Source of the DNA: Streptomyces sp. NBC_00154
GTDB lineage: Bacteria > Actinomycetota > Actinomycetes > Streptomycetales > Streptomycetaceae
DNA: 64,000 nt
Direction of reading: 5' to 3'
Assembly: GCF_026342835.1 (NCBI RefSeq)
Contig: NZ_JAPEMI010000001.1
Span: 5,214,501-5,278,500 of the forward strand
Position 1 is the first letter of the stretch. Each line of letters begins with the position of its first letter. The notes under the pieces are model-generated. The model made no database searches, was not told where the DNA came from, and saw nothing but the letters and a program-made list of their open reading frames with translations. The position numbers were made by a program, and so were the translations under genes. This document shows positions 27,043 to 35,939 of the stretch, in pieces.

Positions 27043-28061
27043 TTCGCTGCCGCCTTCTTCGCCGCAGTCTTCTTCGCGGCTGCCGGTGCGGCGGCGGTGG
27101 CGGGCTTCTCCGGCTCGGCGGACTTCGGCTCCGCCGCGCCGCCGAGCCGGTCCACGCCGAACTTCACCGCGGACGCGTAGATGTTGTCCGGGTCGAGACG
27201 CCGCAGTTCCTCGGCGAGCAGTTCGGCGGTCTCCCGTCGCTTGAGCGCCACCGCACGGTCCGGCTGCCCCTCCATGCAGAGCGTGGCCAGCGAACCGTCG
27301 GGCCGGTCCAGGACGATGGTGCCGCCCTTGGTCTGCATCCGTACGGCCGTCAGACCGGGACCGGCGGAACGCGTGCGCTCCACCGGCACGCCCAGCCGGT
27401 CCGAGAGCCACATGGCGAGCAGCTCACAGCTCGGGTTCTCGGACTCGCCCTCGACCGTCGCCGAGAGGACCTCGACGGGCTTCTGGTCGAGTGCGGCCGC
27501 GAGCATCGAGCGCCACGGCGTGATGCGGGTCCAGGACAGATCGGTGTCGCCCGGGGTGTACGACTTGGCGCGCACCCCGAGTTCGGCGCTCGGGTGCTCC
27601 GCCGAATACGCGTCCGTGATCCGGCGCTGGGCGAGTGCGCCCAGCGGATCATTGGCCGGGTCCTCGGGCGCGCCCTCGGGCCACCACACCACGACCGGGG
27701 CGTCCGGCAGCAGCAGTGGCAGGACGACCGACTGGGCGTGGTTGGCAAGTTCACCGTGCAGTCGCAGCACGATGGTCTCGCCGGAGCCCGAGTCGGAACC
27801 GACCCGCACCTCGGCGTCGAGCCGCGCGTCGCGCCGGCTGCGCGGCGAGCGGCTGACCCGCTTGATCACCGCGATGATGCGCGAGGGGTGCTCGCGCGAG
27901 GAGTCGCCGGCCGCCTTCAGGGCGTCGTACGCGTTCTCCTCGTCGGTGACGACCACCAGGGTCAGCACCATGCCGACAGCCGGCGAGCCGGCGGCACGCC
28001 GGGCCGACACCAGCGCCTGGTTGATCTTGCTGGAAGTGGTTTCCGTGAGATCGATCTTCAT
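27039..28061 (-). CDS. opcA: Glucose-6-phosphate dehydrogenase assembly protein OpcA
   Basis: 340-residue OpcA, an actinobacterial and cyanobacterial protein required for activity of the Zwf dehydrogenase. The MKIDLTETTSSKINQALVSAR start, VLTLVVVTDEE, PVVVWWPEGAP and SWTRITPWRSMLAAALD are characteristic. The C-terminus beyond about residue 300 is an Ala/Lys/Pro-rich tail (AAAKKTAAKKAAAK) reminiscent of histone H1. Overlaps zwf by 4 nt upstream (ATGA) and pgl by 4 nt downstream. Confidence 0.95.
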   Translation of the reverse strand: MKIDLTETTSSKINQALVSARRAAGSPAVGMVLTLVVVTDEENAYDALKAAGDSSREHPSRIIAVIKRVSRSPRSRRDARLDAEVRVGSDSGSGETIVLRLHGELANHAQSVVLPLLLPDAPVVVWWPEGAPEDPANDPLGALAQRRITDAYSAEHPSAELGVRAKSYTPGDTDLSWTRITPWRSMLAAALDQKPVEVLSATVEGESENPSCELLAMWLSDRLGVPVERTRSAGPGLTAVRMQTKGGTIVLDRPDGSLATLCMEGQPDRAVALKRRETAELLAEELRRLDPDNIYASAVKFGVDRLGGAAEPKSAEPEKPATAAAPAAAKKTAAKKAAAK

Positions 28062-29590
28062 GGCCGACGCCAGCTCCGTCCATCTCGTGCGAGCATCTCG
28101 TCCGCCTCGGCCGGACCCCAGGTGCCCGCCGCGTACTGCGCGGGCTTGCCGTGCTTGTCCCAGTACTCCTCGATCGGGTCGAGGATGTTCCAGGAGAGTT
28201 CGACCTCCTGGTGGCGGGGGAAGAGGTTGGCGTCGCCGAGCAGCACATCGAGGATGAGCCGCTCGTACGCCTCCGGGCTGGACTCCGTGAAGGACTCGCC
28301 GTAGGCGAAGTCCATCGTGACGTCCCGGACCTCCATCGAGGTGCCGGGGACCTTGGAGCCGAAGCGCACCGTGACGCCCTCGTCCGGCTGCACCCGGATG
28401 ACCAGGGCGTTGCCGCCCAGCTCCTCCGTCGCACCGGACTCGAAGGGCAGGTACGGCGCGCGCTTGAAGACGACCGCGATCTCGGTGACCCGGCGGCCGA
28501 GCCGCTTTCCGGTCCGGAGGTAGAACGGCACGCCCGCCCAGCGGCGGTTGTTGATCGTCAGTTTGATCGCGGCATAGGTGTCGGTCTTCGACTTGGGGTC
28601 GATACCGTCCTCCTCGAGGTAGCCGAGCACTTCCTCGCCGCCCTGCCACGCGTGCGCGTACTGGCCGCGCACGGTGTGCTTGCCCAGGTCCTCCGGCAGC
28701 TCCACCGCCGTGAGCACCTTGAGCTTCTCGGTCACCAGGGCCTTCGGGTGGAAGGAGCCGGGCTCCTCCATCGCCGTCAGCGCCAGCAGCTGGAGCAGGT
28801 GGTTCTGGATGACGTCACGGGCTGCCCCGATGCCGTCGTAGTAGCCGGCCCGGCCGCCGATGCCGATGTCCTCGGCCATCGTGATCTGGACATGGTCGAC
28901 GTACGACCGGTTCCAGATCGGCTCGAACATCGTGTTGGCGAAGCGCAGCGCCAGGATGTTCTGGACCGTCTCCTTGCCCAGGTAGTGGTCGATCCGGAAG
29001 ACCTCGTTGGGCGGGAACACATCGTGCACGAGCTGGTTGAGCTCCTGCGCGCTGGCGAGGTCGTGGCCGAACGGCTTCTCGATGACGGCGCGCCGCCAGG
29101 AACCCTCCTTCTGGTCCGCCAGCCCGTGCTTCTTGAGCTGCTGGACGACCTTGGGGAAGAACTTCGGCGGCACGGACAGGTAGAAGGCGAAGTTGCCGCC
29201 CGTGCCCTGTTCCTTGTCGAGCTCCTGGATGGTGGCCTTGAGGGTCTCGAAGGCGTCGTCGTCGTCGAAGTTGCCCTGGACGAAGCGCATCCCCTGGATG
29301 AGCTGCTGCCAGACCTCCTCACGGAACGGCGTACGCGCGTGCTGCTTGACCGCGTCGTGGACCTCCTGCGCGAAGTCCTCGTCGTGCCACTCACGGCGCG
29401 CGAAGCCGATGAGCGAGAAGCCCGGCGGCAACAGACCGCGATTGGCCAGGTCGTAGATGGCGGGCATCAGCTTTTTACGGGACAAATCGCCCGTGACGCC
29501 AAAGATGACCAGGCCCGACGGCCCCGCGATACGCGGGAGCCGGCGGTCCTGGGCGTCACGGAGCGGGTTGGCTCCGGGAACACCAGACAA
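28058..29590 (-). CDS. zwf: Glucose-6-phosphate 1-dehydrogenase
   Basis: 510-residue G6PDH, oxidising glucose 6-phosphate with NADP to 6-phosphogluconolactone. Nucleotide motif VIFGVTGDLSRKKLMPAIYDL, active-site RIDHYLGKETVQNILALRFAN with the catalytic His/Lys, and the EKPFGHD motif are intact. The chosen TTG start at 29590 (LSGVPGANPLRDAQ) has GGAGG 10 nt upstream and lies 5 nt after the tal stop; no ATG/GTG fits better. Stop overlaps opcA (ATGA). Confidence 0.96.
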   Translation of the reverse strand: MSGVPGANPLRDAQDRRLPRIAGPSGLVIFGVTGDLSRKKLMPAIYDLANRGLLPPGFSLIGFARREWHDEDFAQEVHDAVKQHARTPFREEVWQQLIQGMRFVQGNFDDDDAFETLKATIQELDKEQGTGGNFAFYLSVPPKFFPKVVQQLKKHGLADQKEGSWRRAVIEKPFGHDLASAQELNQLVHDVFPPNEVFRIDHYLGKETVQNILALRFANTMFEPIWNRSYVDHVQITMAEDIGIGGRAGYYDGIGAARDVIQNHLLQLLALTAMEEPGSFHPKALVTEKLKVLTAVELPEDLGKHTVRGQYAHAWQGGEEVLGYLEEDGIDPKSKTDTYAAIKLTINNRRWAGVPFYLRTGKRLGRRVTEIAVVFKRAPYLPFESGATEELGGNALVIRVQPDEGVTVRFGSKVPGTSMEVRDVTMDFAYGESFTESSPEAYERLILDVLLGDANLFPRHQEVELSWNILDPIEEYWDKHGKPAQYAAGTWGPAEADEMLARDGRSWRRP

Positions 29591-29595
29591 AGTGG

Positions 29596-30714
29596 TCAGC
29601 CCTCCGAAGGGGCGAGGCGCTTGAGCTCCGCCTCGGTGGAGTTGAGCAGGTCGATCCAGGACGCCTCGAACTTCTCGACGCCCTCGTCCTCGAGGAGCTG
29701 TACGACGTCGTCGTAGGAGATCCCGAGCTTTGCGACGGCGTCGAGCTCGGCCCGCGCCTGGGCGTAGGTGCCGGCGATGGTGTTGCCGGTGACCTCCCCG
29801 TGGTCGGCCGTGGCCTCCAGGGTGGCCTCGGGCATGGTGTTCACCGTGCCGGGGGCGACCAGGTCGACGACGTACAGCGTGTCCTTGTACGCGGGGTCCT
29901 TCACGCCGGTGGAGGCCCACAGCGGACGCTGCCTGTTGGCCTGCGCCTTGTCCAGGGCGGCCCAGCGGTCGGAGGAGAAGACCTCCTCGTACGCCTCGTA
30001 GGCCAGCCGGGCGTTGGCGAGCGCCGCCTTGCCCTTCAGCGCCTTGGCCTCGTCGGTGCCCACCGCGTCGAGCTGCTTGTCGATCTCGGAGTCCACGCGG
30101 GACACGAAGAACGAGGCCACCGAGTGGATCTTGGAGATGTCCAGGCCCGCGGACTTCGCCTTCTCCAGGCCCGCCAGGTAGGCGTCCATGACCTCGCGGT
30201 AGCGCTCCAGCGAGAAGATCAGCGTGACGTTGACGCTGATGCCCCTGCCGATGACCTCGGTGATGGCCGGCAGACCGGCCTTCGTCGCCGGGATCTTGAT
30301 GAGCGTGTTCGGCCGGTCCACCAGCCAGGCGAGCTGCTTGGCCTCGGCGATCGTGGCGTCGGTGTGGTGGGCCAGCCGAGGGTCGACCTCGATGGAGACC
30401 CGGCCGTCCTGACCGTCCGTGGCGTCGAAGACCGGCCGCAGGATGTCGGCGGCGTCACGGACGTCCGCCGTCGTGATCATGCGGATGGCCTCGTCGACCG
30501 TGACCTTGCGGGTCGCGAGGTCGGTGAGCTGCTGCTCGTAACCGTCGCCGTGCGAGATGGCCTTCTGGAAGATCGACGGGTTGGTGGTGACGCCCACGAC
30601 GTGCTGCTGGTCGATCAGTTCGGCGAGGTTGCCGGACGTGATCCGCTTGCGCGACAGGTCATCGAGCCAGATCGCCACGCCCTCGTCGGAGAGGCGCTTG
30701 AGTGCGTCTGTCAT
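29596..30714 (-). CDS. tal: Transaldolase
   Basis: 372-residue transaldolase of the long actinobacterial type, transferring a dihydroxyacetone unit between sedoheptulose 7-phosphate and glyceraldehyde 3-phosphate. VVGVTTNPSIFQKAI (N-terminal signature) and NTLIKIPATKAGLPAI (Schiff-base Lys) are present, with GISVNVTLIFSLERY following. ATG 30714 is preceded by AGGAG. Second gene of the pentose phosphate operon, 34 nt after tkt. Confidence 0.96.
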   Translation of the reverse strand: MTDALKRLSDEGVAIWLDDLSRKRITSGNLAELIDQQHVVGVTTNPSIFQKAISHGDGYEQQLTDLATRKVTVDEAIRMITTADVRDAADILRPVFDATDGQDGRVSIEVDPRLAHHTDATIAEAKQLAWLVDRPNTLIKIPATKAGLPAITEVIGRGISVNVTLIFSLERYREVMDAYLAGLEKAKSAGLDISKIHSVASFFVSRVDSEIDKQLDAVGTDEAKALKGKAALANARLAYEAYEEVFSSDRWAALDKAQANRQRPLWASTGVKDPAYKDTLYVVDLVAPGTVNTMPEATLEATADHGEVTGNTIAGTYAQARAELDAVAKLGISYDDVVQLLEDEGVEKFEASWIDLLNSTEAELKRLAPSEG

Positions 30715-30748
30715 GAGAATTGCATCTCCTACTAGTCGTATAACGGCG

Positions 30749-32851
30749 TCAGCGCGTGACGTCGGCGAGGGATTCCCGGGCTGCGGCGGCGACGTGCTCG
30801 CCGGTGAAGCCGAACTCGCGGAAGAGGACCTTGGCGTCGGCCGAGGCACCGAAGTGCTCCAGCGAGACGATCCGGCCGGCGTCACCGACGTACCGGTGCC
30901 AGGTCAGGCCGATGCCCGCCTCGACGGCGACGCGGGCCTTCACGGACGGCGGCAGAACGCTGTCCTTGTACGCCTGGTCCTGCTCCTCGAACCACTCGAC
31001 GGAGGGCATCGACACGACCCGGGTCGGGATGCCGGCCGCCTGCAGCTCCTCGCGCGCCTCGACGGCGAGGTGCACCTCGGAACCGGTACCGATCAGGAGG
31101 ACCTGCGGCTCCGCGCTCTGCCCGTCGGTCCCTTCGGAGTCGAAGAGCACATAGCCGCCCTTGGCCGCGTCCTCGTTCGCCTCGTAGGTCGGCACGCCCT
31201 GGCGGGTCAGCGCCAGACCGTGCGGGGCGCCCTTGCCGAACACCTTGGTGTAGCGGCGCAGGATCTCGCGCCAGACGATGGAGGTCTCGTTGGCGTCGGC
31301 CGGGCGGACGATGTTCAGGCCCGGGATGGCGCGCAGCGAGGCCAGGTGCTCCACCGGCTGGTGGGTCGGGCCGTCCTCGCCGAGACCGATCGAGTCGTGC
31401 GTCCACACGTACGTCACCGGCAGGTGCATCAGCGCGGACAGACGCACGGCGTTGCGCATGTAGTCGGAGAACACCAGGAAGGTGCCGCCGTAGATGCGGG
31501 TGTTGCCGTGCAGTGCGATGCCGTTCATCGCCGCGGCCATGGCGTGCTCGCGGATACCGAAGTGGATCGTTCGGCCGTACGGGTCCGCGCCCGGCAGCGG
31601 GTTGCCCGCCGGGAGGAACGACGACGTCTTGTCGATCGTGGTGTTGTTCGAGCCGGCGAGGTCGGCGGAGCCGCCCCACAGCTCGGGGATGATCTCGCCG
31701 AGCGCCTGGAGCACCTTGCCGGAGGCGGCGCGGGTGGCGACCGCCTTGCCCGGCTCGAAGACCGGAAGCTTGTCCTCCCAGCCCGCGGGCAGCTCGCCCG
31801 CCGAGATCCGGTCGAACTCGGCGGCGCGCTCCGGGTTGGCGGTACGCCACGCGGCGAACTTCTTCTCCCACTCGGCCTTGGCCTCACGGCCGCGGTCCAG
31901 CGCCTCACGGGTGTGCGAGATGACCTCGTCGGAGACCTCGAAGGTCTTCTCCGGGTCGAAGCCCAGGACCTTCTTGGTCGCGGCGACCTCGTCGTCGCCG
32001 AGCGCCGAGCCGTGCGAGGCCTCGGTGTTCTGGGCGTGCGGGGCCGGCCAGGCGATGATCGAGCGGGCCGCGATGAACGACGGACGCTCGGTCTCGGCCT
32101 TGGCCGCCTGCAGCGCGTCGTAGAGACCCGCCGGGTCCAGGTCGCCGTTGGGCAGCTGGGCGACGCGCTGGACGTGCCAGCCGTACGCCTCGTACCGCTT
32201 CAGGGTGTCCTCGGAGACCGCGGTCTCCGTGTCGCCCTCGATGGAGATGTGGTTGTCGTCCCAGAGCAGGACCAGGTTGCCCAGCTTCTGGTGCCCGGCC
32301 AGCGAGGACGCCTCCGCGGAGATACCCTCCTGCAGGCAGCCGTCACCCGCGATGGCCCAGACCATGTGGTCGAAGGGGGAGGTGCCGGGGGCCGCCTCCG
32401 GGTCGAACAGACCGCGCTCGTAGCGGGCGGCCATCGCCATGCCCACGGCGTTGGCGACACCCTGGCCCAGCGGGCCCGTCGTCGTCTCGACACCGGTGGT
32501 GTGGCCGTACTCCGGGTGCCCGGGGGTCTTCGAACCCCAGGTACGGAACGCCTTGAGGTCATCGAGCTCCAGGCCGTACCCGGCCAGGTAGAGCTGGATG
32601 TACAGGGTCAGGCTGGTGTGGCCCGCCGACAGCACGAACCGGTCGCGGCCCGTCCAGTCCGCGTCGGCGGGGTCGTGCCGCATCACCTTCTGGAAGAGGG
32701 TGTACGCGGCGGGAGCCAGGCTCATCGCCGTACCCGGGTGGCCGTTTCCGACCTTCTGTACGGCGTCGGCGGCAAGGACGCGGACAGTGTCCACGGCCCG
32801 CTGGTCCAATTCGGTCCACTGGAGGTCTGTGGTGGTCGGCTTGGTGCTCAC
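30749..32851 (-). CDS. tkt: Transketolase
   Basis: 700-residue thiamine diphosphate enzyme of the non-oxidative pentose phosphate branch. GNGHPGTAMSLAP, the ThDP motif from GDGCLQEG to LLWDDNHISIEGD, and the pyrimidine domain IRFGIREHAMAAAMNGIALHG-type region are present, with DSIGLGEDGPTHQPVEHL. GTG 32851 has AGGAG upstream. It is the first gene of the operon tkt-tal-zwf-opcA-pgl. Confidence 0.97.
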   Translation of the reverse strand: MSTKPTTTDLQWTELDQRAVDTVRVLAADAVQKVGNGHPGTAMSLAPAAYTLFQKVMRHDPADADWTGRDRFVLSAGHTSLTLYIQLYLAGYGLELDDLKAFRTWGSKTPGHPEYGHTTGVETTTGPLGQGVANAVGMAMAARYERGLFDPEAAPGTSPFDHMVWAIAGDGCLQEGISAEASSLAGHQKLGNLVLLWDDNHISIEGDTETAVSEDTLKRYEAYGWHVQRVAQLPNGDLDPAGLYDALQAAKAETERPSFIAARSIIAWPAPHAQNTEASHGSALGDDEVAATKKVLGFDPEKTFEVSDEVISHTREALDRGREAKAEWEKKFAAWRTANPERAAEFDRISAGELPAGWEDKLPVFEPGKAVATRAASGKVLQALGEIIPELWGGSADLAGSNNTTIDKTSSFLPAGNPLPGADPYGRTIHFGIREHAMAAAMNGIALHGNTRIYGGTFLVFSDYMRNAVRLSALMHLPVTYVWTHDSIGLGEDGPTHQPVEHLASLRAIPGLNIVRPADANETSIVWREILRRYTKVFGKGAPHGLALTRQGVPTYEANEDAAKGGYVLFDSEGTDGQSAEPQVLLIGTGSEVHLAVEAREELQAAGIPTRVVSMPSVEWFEEQDQAYKDSVLPPSVKARVAVEAGIGLTWHRYVGDAGRIVSLEHFGASADAKVLFREFGFTGEHVAAAARESLADVTR

Positions 32852-32981
32852 CCTGAGTCAGGGCTCCTCTCCACTGTTGTAAACCGGTGACTGTGACCGC
32901 ACCGGACATTGTCGAGCCTACCCCCGACGGAACCCGCAATTTCCGGGTGCTTTCCAGGGTGCAGGCGACCCGCGAAGTTCG

Positions 32982-33001
32982 CCTCCCGTATGAGCGGGAG
33001 G
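32982..33001 (+). repeat. Small hairpin in the tkt-ctaB divergent spacer
   Basis: CCTCCCG (32982-32988), loop TATGAG, CGGGAGG (32995-33001). It directly precedes a set of degenerate direct repeats. Confidence 0.5.
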
Positions 33002-33005
33002 GCTC

Positions 33006-33143
33006 ACTTCTGCGCTACTCCAATGAGCGCGACCAGCTACTTCTGCGCCACTCCGATGAGCGTCACTCCTTACTTATGTGCCTCTCCTGCGCGGCGCTTC
33101 TGCACCGCTTCCCTACAGCACTTCTGTGCCACTCCAACACGAC
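33006..33143. repeat. Degenerate direct repeats in the 406-bp tkt-ctaB spacer
   Basis: The spacer 32852-33257 has no recognisable gene. It holds five related units beginning near 33006, 33039, 33072, 33096 and 33120. Units A and B are nearly identical over 24 bp (ACTTCTGCGC-Y-ACTCC-R-ATGAGCG); C, D and E are decayed copies (for example ACTTCTGTGCCACTCC). The first three are spaced by 33 bp and the last two by 24 bp, both multiples of three. Base composition is lower in GC than the surroundings. Confidence 0.8.
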
Positions 33144-33257
33144 CCCACCCCCGCGAAGAACGGCCTGTCCCCAACGTCTACAGTGGTCTGGTTCGCGCAA
33201 GTCTTTACTGGGCCTTCATGTCCGGAGCTTGCTGGGATTTCTCTGTCAGGGGTGTGC

Positions 33258-34205
33258 GTGACGGCCGTCGAGTCCCGACCCGCAGGGGTCGCCTTGACTC
33301 CGAGCCCAGGGGGCCATCGCCCGTTCGGGGCCCGTGTCAAGGCATTTGTGGCGCTGACCAAGCCGCGGATCATCGAGCTGTTGCTGATCACCACTGTTCC
33401 GGTGATGTTCCTGGCCGCTCAAGGTGTGCCCGACCTGTGGCTCGTGCTCACCACCACCATCGGCGGATATCTCTCCGCGGGCGGTGCCAATGCGCTCAAC
33501 ATGTACATCGACCGCGACATCGACGCGTTGATGGACCGTACGTCGCAGCGCCCACTGGTGACCGGCATGGTGAGTCCGCGCGAATGCCTGGCCTTCGGCA
33601 TCGCCCTCGCGGTGATCTCGACGCTCTGGTTCGGACTGCTGGTCAACTGGCTGTCGGCGGCGCTGTCGCTCGGCGCGCTGCTCTTCTACGTCGTCGTCTA
33701 CACGATGCTGCTGAAGCGCCGCACCGCGCAGAACATCGTCTGGGGCGGCATCGCGGGCTGCATGCCGGTCCTCATCGGCTGGTCCGCCGTCACGAACTCG
33801 GTGTCGTGGGCCGCCGTCATCCTCTTCGCCGTCATCTTCTTCTGGACGCCGCCGCACTACTGGCCGTTGTCGATGAAGGTGAAGGACGACTACGCCCGGG
33901 TCGGCGTTCCGATGCTTCCGGTCATCGCCTCCAACCGGGTGGTGGCCCGCCAGATCGTCATCTACAGCTGGGTGATGGTGGCCGTCTCGCTGCTGCTGAC
34001 CCCGCTCGGCTACACCGGCTGGTTCTACACCTCGGTGGCGCTGCTCACCGGCGGGTTCTGGCTCTGGGAGGCACACGGCCTGCAGAACCGGGCCAAGGCC
34101 GGGGTGTCCGGTGCCAAGCTCAAGGAGATGCGACTGTTCCACTGGTCGATCACCTATGTTTCGCTGCTGTTCGTCGCTGTCGCGGTGGACCCCTTCCTGA
34201 GGTGA
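33258..34205 (+). CDS. ctaB: Protoheme IX farnesyltransferase (heme O synthase)
   Basis: 315-residue polytopic UbiA-family prenyltransferase that converts heme B to heme O for cytochrome oxidase assembly. ALTKPRIIELLLITTVPVMFLA, the first Asp-rich site NMYIDRDIDALMDRT and FFWTPPHYWPLSMKVKDDYARVGVPMLPV are diagnostic. About nine membrane helices. The GTG at 33258 has AGGGG 5 nt upstream; a GTG two codons earlier is possible. ctaA, the next heme A enzyme, is about 2.4 kb downstream on the opposite strand. Confidence 0.95.
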   Translation: MTAVESRPAGVALTPSPGGHRPFGARVKAFVALTKPRIIELLLITTVPVMFLAAQGVPDLWLVLTTTIGGYLSAGGANALNMYIDRDIDALMDRTSQRPLVTGMVSPRECLAFGIALAVISTLWFGLLVNWLSAALSLGALLFYVVVYTMLLKRRTAQNIVWGGIAGCMPVLIGWSAVTNSVSWAAVILFAVIFFWTPPHYWPLSMKVKDDYARVGVPMLPVIASNRVVARQIVIYSWVMVAVSLLLTPLGYTGWFYTSVALLTGGFWLWEAHGLQNRAKAGVSGAKLKEMRLFHWSITYVSLLFVAVAVDPFLR

Positions 34206-34224
34206 CCCCCGCTTCTGCTCCTGC

Positions 34225-34268
34225 CGACGGGCGGGTGACGTGGCCCATGCCACGTCACCCGCCCGTCG
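34225..34268 (+). terminator. Very strong ctaB terminator
   Basis: Stem 34225-34244 pairs perfectly over 20 bp with 34249-34268 around a CCAT loop, 20 nt after the ctaB stop. It is one of the longest perfect hairpins in the window. Confidence 0.9.
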
Positions 34269-34301
34269 CCAGTTGATCTACCCGTCGGTAGCATCCGTTG
34301 C

Positions 34302-34661
34302 ATGGCAGAGACGGCAGAAACCCAGCAGGTTGACGACAGCAAGCAGGCCGCCCGCGCGGAGCGCAGGGCAGCCAGGCTCGCCAAGCAGATCGGCGCCTTC
34401 GCCAAGGCGCACGGCGGCGCCGAGGGGCAGCTCGCGTACATCGGGCAGATGGGCGCCCGCATCGTCCTGGTCGGCGCGGACGGCGGCTGGGGCGACCTGG
34501 TCGCACCGTCGTACGCGGTCGCCGAGAGCGCCACCGCGAAGGCCGGGATCACGATGCACGAGTCCTTCGACGGCGAGTTCGCCGCCAGGGTCCGCACCGG
34601 TCCCTACGAGTGGACGCGGATGGCCGGGATCCAGGTCGGCGGCCCGTCCAACAAGGCCTGA
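34302..34661 (+). CDS. Conserved hypothetical protein (119 aa)
   Basis: A small soluble protein. Residues 1-35 are a charged Ala/Arg/Glu/Lys-rich helix (SKQAARAERRAARLAKQIGA); the rest is a compact alpha/beta domain (YIGQMGARIVLVGADGGWGDLVAPSYAVAESATAKAGITMHESFDGEF). No catalytic motif is visible and I do not recognise the family. Codon use is typical of the neighbours. No clear ribosome-binding site precedes ATG 34302. Confidence 0.75.
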   Translation: MAETAETQQVDDSKQAARAERRAARLAKQIGAFAKAHGGAEGQLAYIGQMGARIVLVGADGGWGDLVAPSYAVAESATAKAGITMHESFDGEFAARVRTGPYEWTRMAGIQVGGPSNKA

Positions 34662-34748
34662 CCGGACGCCGGGGCCGCACCCGAGGGCGTGCGGGGCGCG
34701 TATCCAGGTGGCGCAGGAGCAACACCTCGCACCGGGTTCACCCGTTAG

Positions 34749-34766
34749 GACGTGTACACACACGTC
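34749..34766. promoter_or_regulatory. Inverted repeat before the amidohydrolase gene
   Basis: GACGTGT-ACAC-ACACGTC, 7-bp perfect arms, ends 17 bp before the start codon and just before the AGGGAG ribosome-binding site. Candidate operator or leader hairpin. Confidence 0.45.
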
Positions 34767-34783
34767 GTCGCAGGGAGCCCCGG

Positions 34784-35932
34784 ATGACCGACATACTGCC
34801 CGTGGCGGATCTGGTCGACCAGCACTGCCACGGGGTGCTCCGGACCGAGCTGGGCCTCGGCACCTTCGAGGCCCGGCTGGCGACGGCCGCCGCCACGGCC
34901 GGCGCCGGGCAGCCCGCCCCCGGCACCACCTTCTTCGACACCCAGACCGGCTTCGCCGTGCGCCGCTGGTGCCCGCCGCTGCTGGGCCTCGAACCCCACT
35001 GCCCACCGGCCGGCTATCTGGCCCGCCGCCGGGAACTGGGCGTGGTGGAGACCGGCCGACGGCTGCTGCGCGCCACCGGGGTCTCCACCTATCTCGTCGA
35101 CACCGGGCTCCCCGGTGACCTCACGGGCCCCGCCGAGATCGCCGTCGCGTCCGGGGCCGACGCCCGCGAGCTCGTCCGGCTGGAGTCGCTGGCCGAGCAG
35201 GTCGCCGACACCTCGGGCACCGTCGAGAGTTTCCTCGCCAACCTCGCCGAGGCCGTGCACACCTCCGCCGCCTCCGCCGCCGCCTTCACCTCCGTCGCGG
35301 CCGCACGCCACGGCCTGGATCCCGACCCGGGGCCGCCCGGGCCGGGCGCGGTGCGCGGCGCGGCCGGGCGATGGCTCGCCGGGCGGGAGGCGGAACGCAG
35401 AGCGGCACGCACCGGCGGGGGCGGCCCGCGTGCGCCGTACGCGGCCCCCGACGACCCGGTGCTGTTGCGGCATCTGTTGTGGACCGCCGTGGCCTGCGGG
35501 CGGCCGCTGCAGCTCGATCTGCACTCCACCGACCCACGGCGGCTCGCGGGCTTCGCCGCCGCCACGACCGGGCTCGGCAGCGATCTGGTGCTGCTGCACA
35601 GCTACCCGTACCACCGACACGCCGCGCAGCTCGCGAGCGTCCATCCGCATGTGTACGCCGACGTGGGAGCCGCCCTCGCCCGGACGGGGGCGCGCGCCGC
35701 GGCCGTCCTCGCCGAGGTCCTCGAGCTGGCCCCCTTCGGCAAGCTGCTCTTCTCCAGCGGCGCCGAGGGGCTGCCGGAACTCCATGTGGTGGGCGCGCGG
35801 CAGTTCCGCGAGGCGCTCGGCCGGGTGCTGGGCGGCTGGGTGGCGGACGGCGCGTGGTCGCGCGCCGACGCCACGCGGGTCGCCGCGATGATCGCCTCCG
35901 GCAATGCGCGCAGGGTGTACGGGCTGACGTGA
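34784..35932 (+). CDS. Amidohydrolase family protein
   Basis: 382-residue protein with an amidohydrolase-like metal-site start VADLVDQHCHGVL (HxH), a mid-chain QLDLHSTDP, LVLLHSYPYHRHAAQLASVHPHVYADVGAAL with further His ligands, and FGKLLFSSGAEGLPELHVVGARQFREALGRVL in the C-terminal part. This resembles the TIM-barrel amidohydrolase_2 group (as in the FluG N-terminal region). A poorly conserved Ala/Gly/Arg-rich insertion occupies about residues 180-225. Substrate not predictable. ATG has AGGGAG 6 nt upstream. Confidence 0.75.
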   Translation: MTDILPVADLVDQHCHGVLRTELGLGTFEARLATAAATAGAGQPAPGTTFFDTQTGFAVRRWCPPLLGLEPHCPPAGYLARRRELGVVETGRRLLRATGVSTYLVDTGLPGDLTGPAEIAVASGADARELVRLESLAEQVADTSGTVESFLANLAEAVHTSAASAAAFTSVAAARHGLDPDPGPPGPGAVRGAAGRWLAGREAERRAARTGGGGPRAPYAAPDDPVLLRHLLWTAVACGRPLQLDLHSTDPRRLAGFAAATTGLGSDLVLLHSYPYHRHAAQLASVHPHVYADVGAALARTGARAAAVLAEVLELAPFGKLLFSSGAEGLPELHVVGARQFREALGRVLGGWVADGAWSRADATRVAAMIASGNARRVYGLT

Positions 35933-35939
35933 GGGGGGC

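Noticed and set aside
33006..33143. Possible CRISPR array
   Set aside because: Units are degenerate, periods change from 33 to 24 bp, no unique spacers of constant length are present and no cas genes are nearby.
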